This document shows, one piece after another, positions 1 to 12,504 of a DNA stretch of 64,000 nucleotides. The stretch comes from Polytrichum commune (Eukaryota > Streptophyta > Polytrichopsida > Polytrichales > Polytrichaceae), in the NCBI GenBank assembly GCA_950295325.1, contig OX485805.1, forward strand, positions 6,574,501-6,638,500, read 5' to 3'. Each line of letters starts with the position of its first letter. Position 1 is the first letter of the stretch. Both the position numbers and the translations under genes were made by a program. The notes under the pieces are model-generated. The model searched no databases and was not told the DNA's origin. It was given only the letters and a program-made list of their open reading frames with translations.

Positions 1-2577
1 AAATGCTCCTTGACCCCTCATTGACATACGCCCTCTTCACTGAATATCTCCTATATCGCTTCGGGTCATGCATATTCAACATCTTCCGACCACCGCAAAT
101 CCGCACAGCAACCTCTGAGGTAGACTCACCTTTGTTGGGAAAAATGCAAGTCGTGACCCTGAGAACACTCTCCTCGAAGAAGTTGTCACGTGATGCAATC
201 TTTTCCTCGTTGCAACCATGGTAGAAGGCTTCGCAAAATCTGACATTGGAGGGGAGGAATGTCTTCAAAAGAGTGTGGACGAAGTGTCGATCTGGACACT
301 CAGAAACCACTGTCCACAATTGAGGGGCTTCTAAAATACCAGGCATATCCTGACGAATACCTCGGAGCGTGCCTTCAATCACTTCTTTGATGTGCACGGG
401 ACTATCGACTCCCGCCTGGCGTCTGGGAAGAAACCTTGTGTCCAAAAGAGCATGAGTAATTGGGCCCAAATTTTCACCACCTCCATTGCAATGGTAGTCG
501 TTGTCTATGGTCAACAAAACATGCTCTTCAGATACGTCACTGATGGTAGTGACTAGGATATTGTTGACTCCCTCCTTGAACCGTGCAGGAACAGGCACTT
601 TTTTCTTCGCTGGATTCAATGCGGCAGCAAGGTAATCGACTCCCAACAAATCCAAAAGCCGTTCTCTTTGTAATCGGCCGAAATTCTTCCTCTCCTTCCA
701 CGCTTTCCATTCCTCCCGGTCAATGGTCCTCTTCTGGTCTTGTTGAACAAGAAAACGAGGGATAGGGTTGAGACACTCTGCCATTGCAATGTATGTCTCA
801 TTTTTCTTTTTCCTATTCAGCGCCCAATCCCCAATAGTTTTCAACGTGTGCCTAGGGTACTTGTCACCTTCTTGTATGACCAGGCACTGATCTGCCGCCA
901 TATCAAGCTCTTCCTCTGTCAAGCCGCGAGCGTGCTTCAAATCGTTCTTCACAACGCTCTTTGGCTTATACCCCTTCTTGTCCTTGACGAGTCCGAGGGT
1001 GGTCTTGTCTATATACTCACCCCTCTCGAACTCCAAAAATATCCGCTCCCACTTGGCCCATAGCGCATCATGCAGCGCCGGGAACACGTGCTCCATTATC
1101 AAATTGGACTCTTTTTCCACACGGAAGGTCCACAATAGGCAAGTCAAGAAGTCCTGCAAATAGACATTATACATTTGAATGAGAACAATCAGGTATCCAC
1201 ATATCCATAACATATGCATGTCAATAACATATCCACTTCGATTTGTAGAATTTAGACACATGAGAACGGCGACTCCCCCACGGGCGAACGCCCGTGGGGG
1301 AGCCACTCTCAAGCTTCCTGTTGCAAGCATAATATTGAATTTAAAATTAAAGTATGGGAAGATACCTTCCAATTCTTGAAGGCTTCAGAGTTGCTTGCAG
1401 TGGCTCGCACAGTTCGAGCTGGCCTTCCTCGTCTTATCCATGTCTTCCTAGCGTGCTGTATACACTCAACCCATGATGGAAAGTGCTTTCTATATTCACT
1501 ATCCAGGTTGAGAACGCCAGAGAGGTGGAACAACGGGTCATCATCGCCCTCGGGGGCCCACACGACATTGCATGGCCACTTGGAGAAGAATTCTTTCACT
1601 TCATCTGTGCTGCTCGGATCATTAACGTACTCTAAGCATGCAGCCAACGTGTATTGTCCATTCACAACGTGAAAGGAACTGTCTCGAATTTCGTCAAAGC
1701 TGATGGGCTTGCGCCTTCTATCTGCAGGAACAATTGTGAGGAAGTTTGGGTAGTTCTTTGGTATGAATGCATAGTTAAACAACCATGTCTTCATTTCCTT
1801 CAAGTGCGCCTCCGATATCGGCCTACAATTATAACCTGCATCTCCACGCTCTATGTTGAATATGCTCACGAATCCAGAGACTCCTTTTCCAAAAATCCAC
1901 ACCCTATTGTACTTATTCTTGAACAGCTCCATATCCATTAGCCTGTCCCCGACGGATTTGTCTGGGGGCCCACTCTTGGACTTCTTAGGAATCTTCTCCA
2001 ACTCCAGAAATGGACTTTCTTCCTCCGTTGTCTTCTTCCTCCCCTTCTTCGGAATGACATCCTCCTTGGGATCGTCTGGTACATTCATTTGCAAGTCTGG
2101 TTCCCTTCTTGCCTTCTTCCTGGATGGCTCCTCACGGGCACCTTCACCAGCCCTCCTCTTCCCCTCACGGATTTGCTTCTTCCTTGATAGTACTTCCTGT
2201 CGTGCTTCCTTTGCTTCATCCACTATGATCTTCACACGTTGAAGAGCAGCTTTGTAGTCTCCCTCCAACATGACCACTCTCTCTTGCGGCGTCTTAGTGT
2301 GCCGATGTGTTTCCGTGTAGATGATGCAGTACGTCAAAAACTCGGTATTCAACAACCGTATATTCTCGCCCTCCGTGTTTAGCTCTTCGTTATACTCCTC
2401 ATATCCAAAAGATTCTACGTATCCTGCTATTTTGAAATCCTTCTTCCTCTTTGCAGACTTGCACATAATAAGAAGACGGCTTCCATCCGCTTGAACATCG
2501 AGCACTTGCTTTACTTTCATCATCTTCCTCCATGTTGGGTTCGATGCGGACTTCGTGTACTGTACTGCATGAACCAT
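1..2577 (-). CDS. ParB-like domain protein of unknown function (3' part beyond the window edge)
   Basis: Two exons: 2577-1366 and 1153 to beyond base 1. The 212-bp intron (1365-1154) has an AAG|GTATCT donor and a TTTGCAG acceptor, both phase 0, and the downstream frame has no stop down to base 1. The start ATG at 2577 follows an in-frame TGA about 30 bp upstream. At least 788 residues are seen. The first ~200 residues are Lys/Arg/Glu-rich with a bipartite basic stretch (KKARR), suggesting nuclear location. Residues ~225-330 resemble a ParB/sulfiredoxin-type fold: RPISEAHLKEM, then after a spacer HVVNGQYTLAACLEY, like the DGxHR segment of that superfamily. A later segment reads LSGVLNLDSEYRKHF. 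The second exon, with TIDNDYHCNGGGENLG and PSNVRFCEAFYHGCNEEK, belongs to no family I can name. It could be a host gene or a mobile-element gene. The intron carries one of the window's GC palindromes. Confidence 0.6.
1275..1300. repeat. GC palindrome inside the intron of the ParB-like gene
   Basis: Arm CCCACGGGCG, centre AA, arm CGCCCGTGGG, with the stem extended by extra C/G pairs and by partly matching flanks (GGCGACTC against GGGAGCCAC). It is the same element as in the arrays at 2.9-3.6 and 15.4-15.7 kb. Confidence 0.85.
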
Positions 2578-2910
2578 TTGACATCCTCCTGCAGGACGTC
2601 GATGTCATAATTCACAGCTCTCGACAATCCTCCAGGCACTGTCCACAAGAAATACGCATGTTAGTATTCAGAGGACCATGTTTTCGAACATTAATAAAGT
2701 AATTACATGGTATTTCGTGGGATGCGTATTTCTACCTTTACGAGCTGTTTGCTTGGTTCTTGCCATTTCTCCCTATATACTTGATCTGTCTATGTACCTG
2801 AATGAAACACCCACTCTCTATTACAATTCATTGACTATGTGGACTTACTTCAACGAGATAATAGCGAGATAGGTCGTATGTGGAGACATAGACAAATAGG
2901 TGGAACATAC
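2578..2910. other. Spacer upstream of the ParB-like gene
   Basis: Presumed 5' flank or leader of the minus-strand gene. A CTGCAG at about 2600 could be an acceptor for an upstream exon, but I cannot place one. No promoter motif stands out. Confidence 0.3.
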
Positions 2911-3560
2911 ACATACAGTATGTGTTTGGAGCCCACGGGCGAACGCCCGTGGGCTAACCACATTGTAGTGTATTTTCCCACGGGCGTTCGCCCGTGGGCC
3001 AATTGTCCAAAAACACTGCAATGTGTTTGGAGCCCACGGGCGAACGCCCGTGGGCTAACCACATTGTAGTGTTTGTAGTGTATTTTCCCACGGGTGTTCG
3101 CCCGTGGGCCAAAAGTCCAAAAACACTGCAATGTGTTTGGAGCCCACGGGCGAACGGCCGTGGGCTAACGCCATTGTAGTGTTTGTACTGTATTTTCCCA
3201 CGGGCGTTCGCCCGTGGGCCAAAACTCCACAACCACTAGAATGTGTTTGGATCCCACGGGCGAACGCCCGTGGGCTATTCGCCTTGTAGTGTTTGTAGTG
3301 TTTGTAGTGTTTTTTCCCACGGGCGTTCGCCCGTGGGCCATACATTCTCGAAACACAATATAATGTTTGGAGCCCACGGGCGAACGCCCATGGGGCACCC
3401 CCTTAGAATACGTATCATCACTTTGGCCCACGGGCGTTCGCCCGTGGGCCAAAAGTTCACAAATCACTTCAATAAGTTTGGAGCCCACGGGTGTTCGCCC
3501 GTGAGCCCCTTGCATATTTGGCTACTTCCATGTCTCACGGGCGTTCGCCCGTGGGACATG
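2911..3560. repeat. Array of about 12 GC-rich 22-bp palindromes
   Basis: Palindromes of the form CCCACGGGCG-(AA or TT)-CGCCCGTGGG start near 2933, 2977, 3033, 3089, 3144, 3199, 3255, 3316, 3374, 3426, 3483 and 3535. AA-centred and TT-centred copies alternate, making a higher-order unit of roughly 105-115 bp. AA copies are preceded by GTTTGGAG and followed by TAACCACATTGTAGTG; TT copies are preceded by GTATTTT and followed by CCAAAAGTCC. Several copies have single arm changes (for example CGGGTG or CGGCCG). Open frames across it translate into HGRSPVG or PRANARG motifs and are artefacts of the repeat. Confidence 0.95.
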
Positions 3561-3779
3561 AGATTCAAGGGTCTTCAAAAAAACCCTTTTCACACTATAA
3601 TCTCTACATATGAAGATGAAGAATACAAACTCACCAGTTTTCTTGGGTCGACTCATTGCAATTGTGTTTCAATCTCAATTTCTGTGCCTACACAAAAAGA
3701 ATATGCACCATTAGGTCAGACATTCATGCTCACATATTGTGGGTATCAATCACCAACAAGATGTTCTACATTTCAGCAA

Positions 3780-4010
3780 TTGTAACATTCAAACACTCAA
3801 GCAATGCAAATATTGTGGCAATTCTCTCTTTGAAGCAATTCTCTTTGAAGCAATTCAATCATTGAAACAATTCAATCATTGAAACAATTCAATCATTGAA
3901 GCAAATTATATGTTCTTGAAGCAATTCTATCATTGAGGCGATTCAAACATTGAATAAATTTAAATGTTGAAGCAATTCATCATTGAGGCAATTCATACAT
4001 TGATGTAGTC
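3780..4010. repeat. Short AT-rich direct repeats
   Basis: Imperfect tandem runs of a roughly 14-16-bp motif around CATTGAAGCAATTC. There is no coding potential here or in the flanking 3561-3780 and 4011-4260. Confidence 0.7.
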
Positions 4011-4262
4011 CACATCTTGCCACATTGTTGCAAATTATGCATTTCAGACATTGATGCACTTGAATCATGTCCATTGCTTGCCACATTCAGGGTATTCTAT
4101 CAATTCAGCCCTAAAATTTCAGCATCTAAGATTGTTTCATCAAGAAACATGCCATTCACAAGCAAGTAAGCAATTTCATTGCACAATCCTCTCAATCTTC
4201 ATGCAATCAACCCAGAAAACAACCCAAAGAGCACAAACATCCCAAATAGCACAAACAATCAC

Positions 4263-4510
4263 AAGAGCATCACATGCAACACAAAAGCACCTCATTTAAA
4301 TAAAAAATTGAATTCTGGACATTCAAGAGCATCACATGCAACACAAAAGCACCTCATTTAAATAAAAAATTGAATTCTGGACATTCAAGAGCATCACATG
4401 CAACACAAAAGCACCTCATTTAAATAAAAAATTGAATTCTGGACATTCAAGAGCATCACATGCAACCTAAAAGCACCTCATTTAAATGAAAAATTGAATT
4501 CTGGACATTG
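4263..4510. repeat. 62-bp tandem repeat, four copies
   Basis: The unit begins AAGAGCATCACATGCAAC and recurs at 4263, 4325, 4387 and 4449, a period of exactly 62 bp. Copies are almost identical, so the amplification is recent. No gene seen. Confidence 0.95.
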
Positions 4511-4529
4511 AGTGGGGGACTTACCAATG

Positions 4530-5040
4530 CTTTAAGAGTGCAGAGTGTAGAGTGGAGAGTGGAGTATGTGGAGTGAGGGAGAGAGTGGAGTGAGGGAGGA
4601 AAGGAGTTGAGAAGTTGCGGAGGTGAGGAGGTGAGGAGGTGCGACTCCTTGGAGTGAAGAGGTGCGACTCCAAGGAGTCAGGAGGTGTGAGTGCGAAGAG
4701 TTCAATAGGTGCGGAGGAGGAGGCGGAGAATTCTGGGAGTAGTGACAAGGGAGTGACAAGGGAGTGAGTGAGGAGAGAGGGAATCAGCTATGGAGGAGGC
4801 GGCGATGGTGGAAAGCGCCAGGGAGAGAGAGGGGAGGGAGGAGGGAGCGCGAGCGAGGGAGAGAAAGAGAGGTTTCCTCCAACCCGTTCGAATCGGGAGC
4901 CGGGAGGGAGGGAGGAGGGAGGGAGGGAGGGAGGATGTGAGAATTCCATAGGGTGGAGAGAGAGAGGGTGGAGAGAGAGAGAGAGGGAGGGAAACGGTTG
5001 GAGGGGGAGAATGGACATTATGTCCATTCACCTCGAAGGG
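4530..5040. repeat. Polypurine (GA-rich) tract
   Basis: About 500 bp of the plus strand is almost all G and A: GAGAG, GGAGGGAGG and GAGAGAGAGAG runs. Long open frames on both strands here follow from the composition and are not genes. Confidence 0.9.
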
Positions 5041-6400
5041 ACGGTTGGGAGTCGAAGGGACGCAACGGAGACGGCGATTGTACATTCACACGTGAAGCCT
5101 ACACGTTATAAATTATGATGGCCTATAATCTCACTTCATTAATAATCATTGCAACTTCCTTCCCAATGTTCGAGCTTAGGTTTAGTTTTAGTGTTCAAGA
5201 CATTACATTCAATATCGATTGTATTGTAACATGGCATGCGATGTGACACTTGTGCGATGTTGAGATTATTAGCCATGTGACATTTTTTAAAAGAGGTTGG
5301 ATTGTGTGCTTAAGATATACTAATCTATCCACACTCATAATGAGCACAACAATGATATTAATTGAAGTATCTCAATTTAAGTGTCTAGGGGTCTACGTAA
5401 GGAAAAATCACGAGAGGAAAGGGTTGTGGAAAGGGATGGGATTGGACCTCGTGTTCAGAAATAGATAACATTCTAAGTTCAAAACATACTGCAATGGAAT
5501 GATATGAAATTCGGAACGTTTATGTACACACTTACAAATAAAGATACTTGGTCAACATCCAAGTTGTTCACCCTTACATATCAAAAAGCTATGGATAGGT
5601 GCTCCGTTGACTCCAAATTGCAAGAGTGGTGCCAAGGTAGAGTGCATTGACACTATTAAAGCTATGGGTTGGAATCTCCAAGGTGAGGTTGACATGTAAG
5701 CTATAGCCGTTTCCTTTTAAGCCTTAAGCTTGTCAAGTGAACTATAGCATAACTTCTTCGCACCTCATGAATGACTTCACCATAATGTGGAAAGATGTGA
5801 TAATGATTATTCTAACTACCTCTTACTATTGCAATAGTGGGGAGTTAGGTTAGTGGGTTTCACCCCATTCCATCTCCCCTACAAAAAACCCATCTCACAC
5901 GCAACTCATGGGGTTTAAATTTAGCATGATTGGTGTATACTCAATTAAGGTTTATTTGGACTAGACACGGACTCGTGGTTTTTAATCAACATATGCGAAC
6001 CATACTAAAGTGAACAAACATTGGACCTTGTCAATTTAGAGGGGCAAGTAGCCACAGGTATCCTACTTGAATACTTTACAACAATAACAATGAATCATAT
6101 TACGGCTACTTATAAGGTTGGTCATGTTATTATATTAATAATTGTGTAAACTACATGAATTACATCCATAAAAGCATAATCTAAAGTTTGTAGAATCTAA
6201 TTCCATAATTGTTGAATTTTCTCCAAAATAGGACTCAACTAGAGCTTTAAAATATGTATATTACTCCAAAAAATTTGGTGCACTAACATCAATGATCCTT
6301 TCAAATACTTCAATTATAAATATAGATAGTGTTTTATTGCAGAAAAGTAACATAGGTGTTGGCTTAATTCAACTACTTAGTTTAGGATCTATTTCACAAA
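5041..6400. other. Spacer without recognisable genes
   Basis: AT-rich sequence with short, unconvincing open frames only. No protein family, RNA gene or terminal repeat was recognised. Confidence 0.4.
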
Positions 6401-8068
6401 TATCTTCATAACACACAATTATCGAACCTAGGTAACGCGACGATTCTTGTGCACATTCCTAAGGTCATATGGGCAAATTCGAGCGATGGACGTGCTTACG
6501 TGGGTTGCTTGTTTTAATCATTACACCTCTAAGGTATTCTAAGTGTGTGAATTCCATACAGGAGTCCTCCATACATATATATATATGAACAATAGCTTGG
6601 TCTTGATAGGGGGCATGTCCTATATACACCCCACATGAACATGCCACGTGGGTTATTTATGAAATGAATCATACATCCAATATATTATGAAGGTGAGCAT
6701 CTTGGGCACCAACCACCAAACATACCCAATGTTATAGTGGATAGTATTAAGCTTTGGCATGGGTTCATTTTTGCCCACTATATCTAACATTTGGGCATGG
6801 CATTTTCCAACACACACATTATGACACACAATTATCGAACCTAGGTAACGCGACAATTCTTATGCACATTCCTAAGGTCATATGGGCAAATTCGAGCGAT
6901 GGACGTGTCATGCTCTTTGACCTAAATCCCAACTAATAAGGAAGGTTTAGTCAAAATTTGTTTCTTAGAGGTTTCTAGTGAATCCCTAACTTCGCAATCA
7001 ATCCATTTCTGGTTGATGGATGTTTTTTTCCCTACACTAACTCCACCTAATTCATTCATCCATAATCAAACTAACTGTAAACATCAAGCCAACATGGATA
7101 TCTACACATCGACACATGAGCTATGCAATTTGTAGATGATTAGAAAACGTAAAATTATGTCAAACTGTGGAAGTGGTCATGTTTTTGTTGTGTTGGGAGC
7201 TCGTGTGAAGGGGTTGACTCCAATCGATACTTGTTACTTCGTATACCTGTCATTACCACTCAATACCAGTCAAGTTGATTTGTATTGATACTCTATTAAG
7301 CTTAGAAACCCACTAAGGCACGTCTCCTATGGCAAAACAAATACATGTTTAATTCCAACGTATCATTGATCTTATGGACGCCTTCATTTGATGTTCAACT
7401 TCACATCTATATTTACACATGATGATATAGGTGACAAAAATGAAAGTCAATTGACCAAGTGTACCTTTATTTTTATATCTAACATTTGGGCATGGCATTT
7501 TGCAACACACACATTATGACACACAATTATCGGACCTAGGTAACACGACGATTCTTGTGCACATTCCTAAGGTCATATGAGCAAATTTGAGCAATGGACA
7601 TGCTTACGTGGGTTGCTTGTTTTAATCATTACACCTCTAAGGTATTCTCAGTGTGTGAAATCCATAGAGGAGTCCTCCATACATATATATATATATATAT
7701 ATATAATTAGTAGCTTGGTCTTGATAGGGGGCATGTCCTATATACAACCCACTTGAACATGCCACGTGGGTTATTTATGAAATGAATCATACATCCAATA
7801 TATTATGAATGTGAGCATCTTGGGCACCAACCAACAAACATACCGAATCTTATAGTGGATAGTATTAAGCTTTGGCATCTCTTCATTTTTGCCCCCTATA
7901 TCTAACAATTGGGCATGGCATTTTGCAACACACACATTATGACACACAATTATCGAACCTAGGTAACGCGACGATTCTTGTGCACATTCCTAAGGTCATA
8001 TGGGCAAATTCGATCGATGGACGTGCTTCCGTGGGTTGCTTGTTTTAATCTTTACACCTCTAAGGTAT

Positions 8069-8778
8069 TCAAATTTCCACACCACCCTCTACTTGCTCCC
8101 AAACAAAAAGTATGCCATCATCATAATTGGAGCATTATGGTGATACATGATGGTTTTTTTTATCGCCATAGTTGAAACGATAAAATACTTCAAAACCATA
8201 AAGATCATAAGAGAGCACAAAATCTCTCTTCTTCGATTATCCATGATTGAAGATCAAATATAAGAAGAGAGATATTGATGAGGATGATTAAGAGGAGAGC
8301 ATGTCTTAAATAATACCAAAGAGTAGTGTTTTGTCCAATGTGTATGGGTTTTCCCCTCTTCATTCTTGAGCATTCAAGGAGACATTTATTTCCTACATGG
8401 GCCAAACTTGACAATTGGCAATTTGGCAATTTTCATTATCTTTTGAATAAAATTGAACATTATATTACACAATTCTTATGAACACAATTATTCTTCAAAT
8501 CTTTTGCTACAATGTGAATGTAGAGAATTATGGTTTTTTATCACAAAAAATCTTCACCATTAGGTGAACTTCTCTTCACCGGTGACCTTCTCTGGTGGAC
8601 TTCTCCGCTAAACTTCTCCTCTAGGTGTTTAGACTTCAACCGGTCAAGACTCCTTAAGAAATATTTTATTGTCTTTAATTCTTCTCCGGCACATCCACCA
8701 TTTGCCTCATATAACCATGTCTTGGCCAAGCATTCTTGACCGACCGGAGGCCTTCTCCACCGTAGTGTAAACCGGCCC
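8069..8778. mobile_element. Harbinger-like non-autonomous element, copy 1 (left end deleted)
   Basis: The right terminus reads TAGTGTAAACCGGCCC followed by TAA (8779-8781), the inverted form of the left terminus at 10323. The internal 8069-8418 matches 10843-11193 closely. The left terminal part is missing: host repeat sequence (AAGGTATTC) joins internal element sequence at about 8070. Termini of the GGGCCGG type with a TAA target duplication are typical of PIF/Harbinger MITEs. No transposase frame is present. Confidence 0.7.
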
Positions 8779-8935
8779 TAAGTGTCTGAATCCCATAGAG
8801 GAGTCCTCCATACATATATATATATATGAACAGTAGCTTGGTCTTGATACGGGGCATGTCCTATATATACCCCACATGAACATGACACGTGGGCATATCA
8901 AACATCAAACATCAAACATACCCAATCTTATTGAT

Positions 8936-9362
8936 GGACCTACAATGGACGAACTACAAACTTTGTGTCTGGGGAGGTTATCCGTAAACCCAAACCCTAA
9001 ACCCTAAACCCTAAATCGTTTTGAAACGGGCACTTCCTAGTGTAGAAGGTTGGGATGTCAATACTAATGTAGTATTTTATTTGCACCAATATATGTGTCC
9101 ATATGATCAAAGGTATAGAATAGGCATTCCCTCCAATTCCTTACACCATAAGATCATCACATACTAACTCTCTACAATATATAGGAACCATGAGCGATGC
9201 TAGTGGAGTTCTATGTCCTATGTCCATGAAGTACGAATAGATTACTAGGGTAAGAAGATTCATTCTTGGTACAAATTTGGCTCAAGCTTTTCACCACCAC
9301 TACTAATGATTGCTCATTGTGGAAGTAAACTAATATGATCTTTATAATTTTCCCGTTCATGG
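8936..9362 (+). repeat. Repeat block B, copy 1, with telomere-like sequence
   Basis: It begins near TGGACGAACTACAAACTTTG and matches 12505-12937 almost base for base. It includes about four AAACCCT units at 8986-9016, the plant telomere motif. No coding content recognised. Confidence 0.85.
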
Positions 9363-9794
9363 CCTATAGTCAAATTAGTTCGTATTGATACTCTATTAAG
9401 CTTAGAAACCCACTTAGGCACGTCTCCTATGGCAAAACAAAGACATGTTTAATTCCAACGTATCATTGATCTTATGGCCGCCTTCATTTGATGTTAAACT
9501 TCACATCTATAATTACACGTGATGTTATAGGTGACAAAAATGAAAGTCAATGGACCAAGTGTACCTTTATTTAAAAAAAACATTTGGACATGGCCTTTTG
9601 CAAGACACACATTATGACACACACATTATCACATACAATTCTCGAACCTAGGTAATGCGATGATTCCTATGCATATTCCTAAGGTCATATGAGCAAATTT
9701 GAGCGATGGACATGCTTACGTGGGTTGCTTGTTTTAATTTTTACACCCCTAAGGTATTCTCAGTGTGTGAAATCCATAGAGGAGTCCTTCATAC

Positions 9795-9798
9795 ATAC

Positions 9799-9835
<37 letters not shown>

Positions 9836-9908
9836 TATATATACATATATACATACATACATACATATACATACATACATATATATACATACATACATAT
9901 ATATACAT

Positions 9909-9945
<37 letters not shown>

Positions 9946-9946
9946 T
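9795..9946. repeat. TA/CATA microsatellite
   Basis: Alternating TATATA and ACATACATA runs of about 150 bp, located where other family A copies carry a much shorter (TA)n run. Open frames giving IYIYIY are artefacts. Confidence 0.95.
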
Positions 9947-10322
9947 GATCAGTAGCTTGGTCTTCATAGGGGCCATGTCCTATATACACCCCACATAAAC
10001 ATGCCACGTGGGTTATTTATTAAATGAATCATACATCCAATATATTATGAAGGACGGTGAGCATCTTGGGCACCAAACACCAAACATACCCAATGTTATA
10101 GTGGATAGTATTAAGCTTTGGCATCTCTTCATTTTTGCCCCCTATATCTAACATTTGGGCATGGCATTTTGCAACACACACATTATGACACACAATTATC
10201 GAACCTAGTAGGTAACGCGACGATTCTTGTGCACATTCCTAAGGTCATATGGGCAAATTCGATCGATGGACGTGCTTCCGTGGGTTGCTTGTTTTAATCT
10301 TTACACCTCTAAGGTATTCTAA

Positions 10323-11193
10323 GGGCCGGTTTACACTACGGTGGAGAAGTCCACCGGTCATGAAAAAAAGGGCGTTTCTGAATTGTGATTGGTCGAAATT
10401 GCAACTCTTCACCGGTGAGTGTTTACACTAGGTGAAGAAAACAATGGTGGTGAACTTTTCTCATGGATGATAAAATGACATGGCCGCCTACATGGCGGCA
10501 CTTTTTGGAGTTGGGCTTCTCTGGAGGAAGAGTTTCTTGTCCGGCCTCAAGAGTCCGGACAAGAAACTCCTCCTCCGGAGAAGCCCAATTCAATAAAACA
10601 TACCATACAAATCGGCAAGTGTATGCAAAGTATCACCGGTTGCCAATCGATGCAATGTCAAAGAAATTCTACACACTATTGGAATACAAAGTCTTAATTT
10701 TGTATCTTTCTTGCTCAACATGGGTCCAAGCAAACAACATAAATAAATAAAAGTAGGCTTACTCACCCCCTACACGATCTTTGAACATTTTTGCATTATA
10801 TGATCCAAGAAGAAATTGTGACACATATCCACTTGGCCGGTCAAATTACCACACCACCCTCTACTTGCTCCCAAACAAAAAGTATGCCATCATCATAACT
10901 GGAGCATTATGGTGATACATGATGGTTTTTTTTATCGCCATAGTTGAAACGATAAAATACTTCAAAACCATAAAGATCATAAGAGAGCACAAAATCTCTC
11001 TTCTTCGATTATCCATGATTGAAGATCAAATATAAGAAGTCTGAGAGATATTGATGAGGATGATTAAGAGGAGAGCATGTCTTAAATAATACCAAAGAGT
11101 AGTGTTTTGTCCAATGTGTATGGGTTTTCCCCTCTTCATTCTTGAGCATCCAAGGAGACATTTATTTCCTACGTGGGCCAAACTTGACAATTG
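10323..11193. mobile_element. Harbinger-like non-autonomous element, copy 2 (right end deleted)
   Basis: It starts GGGCCGGTTTACACTACGG directly after TAA (10320-10322) and runs through the internal region shared with copy 1. It breaks at about 11193, where the host repeat resumes at CTTGATAGGGGCCATG. It includes the foldback at 10511-10588. No transposase is encoded. Confidence 0.7.
10511..10588. repeat. 34-bp-arm foldback hairpin
   Basis: The left arm 10511-10544 begins TTGGGCTTCTC; the right arm 10555-10588 ends GAGAAGCCCAA. The arms match at 32 of 34 positions around a 10-nt loop, and both mismatches would be G-U pairs in RNA. It lies inside Harbinger-like copy 2. Confidence 0.85.
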
Positions 11194-12000
11194 GCCTTGA
11201 TAGGGGCCATGTCCTATATACACCCCACATAAACATGCCACGTGGGTTATTTATAAAATGAATCATACATCCAATATATTATGATGGTGAGCATCTTGGG
11301 CACCAAACACCAAACATACCCAATCTTATAGTGGATACTATTAAGCTTTGGCATCTATTCATTTTTGCCCCCTATATCTAACATTTGGGCATGGCATCTC
11401 TTCATTTTTGCCGACTATATCTAACATTTGGGCATGTCATTCTGCAACACACACATTATTGTGCGCATTCCTAAGGTCATATGGGCAAATTCGAGTGATG
11501 GACATGGTTACGTGGGTTGCTTGTTTTAATCATTACTCCCCGGAGGTAATCTAAGTGTGTGAATTCCATAGAACAATCTTGCATATATATATATATATGA
11601 ACAGTAGCTTGGTCTTGATAGGGGCCATGTCCTATATACACCCCACATAAACATGACACGTGGGTTATTTATGAAATGAATCATACATCCAATATATTAT
11701 GAATGTGAGCATCTTGGGCACCAAACACCAAACATACCCAATCTTATAGTGCATAGTATTAAGCTTTGGCATCTATTCATTTTTGCCCCCTATATCTAAC
11801 ATTTGGGCATTTGCATTTTGCAACACACACACTATGACACACAATTATCGAACCTAGGTAATGCGACGATTCTTGTGCACATTCCTAAGGTCATATGGGC
11901 AAATTCGATCGATGGACGTGCTTACGTGGGTTGCTTGTTTCAATTTTTACACCTCTAAGGTATTCTAAGTGTGTGAATTCCATAGAAGAGTCCTCCATAC

Positions 12001-12031
<31 letters not shown>

Positions 12032-12504
12032 GTAGCTTGGTCTTGATAAGGGGCATGTCCTATGTACACCCCACATGAACATGCCACGTGGGTTATTTAT
12101 GAAATTAATCATACATCCAATATATTATGAAGGTGAGCATCTTGGGCACCAACCAACAAACATACCGAATCTTATAGTGGATAGTATTAAGCTTTGGCAT
12201 CTCTTCATTTGTGCCTACTATATCTAACATTTGGGCATGTCATTCTGCAACACACACATTATTGTGCGCATTGCTAAGGTCATATGGGCAAATTCGAGTG
12301 ATGGACATGGTTACGTGGGTTGCTTGTTTTAATCATTACTCCCCGGAGGTAATCTAAGTGTGTGAATTCCATAGAACAGTCCTATATATATATATATATG
12401 AACAGTAGTTTGGTCATGATAGGGGGCATGTCCTATATATACCCCACATGAATATGGCACGCGGGCATATCAAACATCAAACACCAAACATGCCCATTCT
12501 TATT

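Noticed and set aside
2850-3785. Open frames on both strands with HGRSPVG / PTGERPW / PRANARG motifs
   Set aside because: Direct translations of the GC palindrome in all frames; they end with the array.
4521-5118. Overlapping frames rich in Ser/Pro or Gly/Arg/Glu
   Set aside because: Produced by the polypurine tract; no conserved motif.
9689-10007. Frames of YIYIYIH type
   Set aside because: Microsatellite translation.
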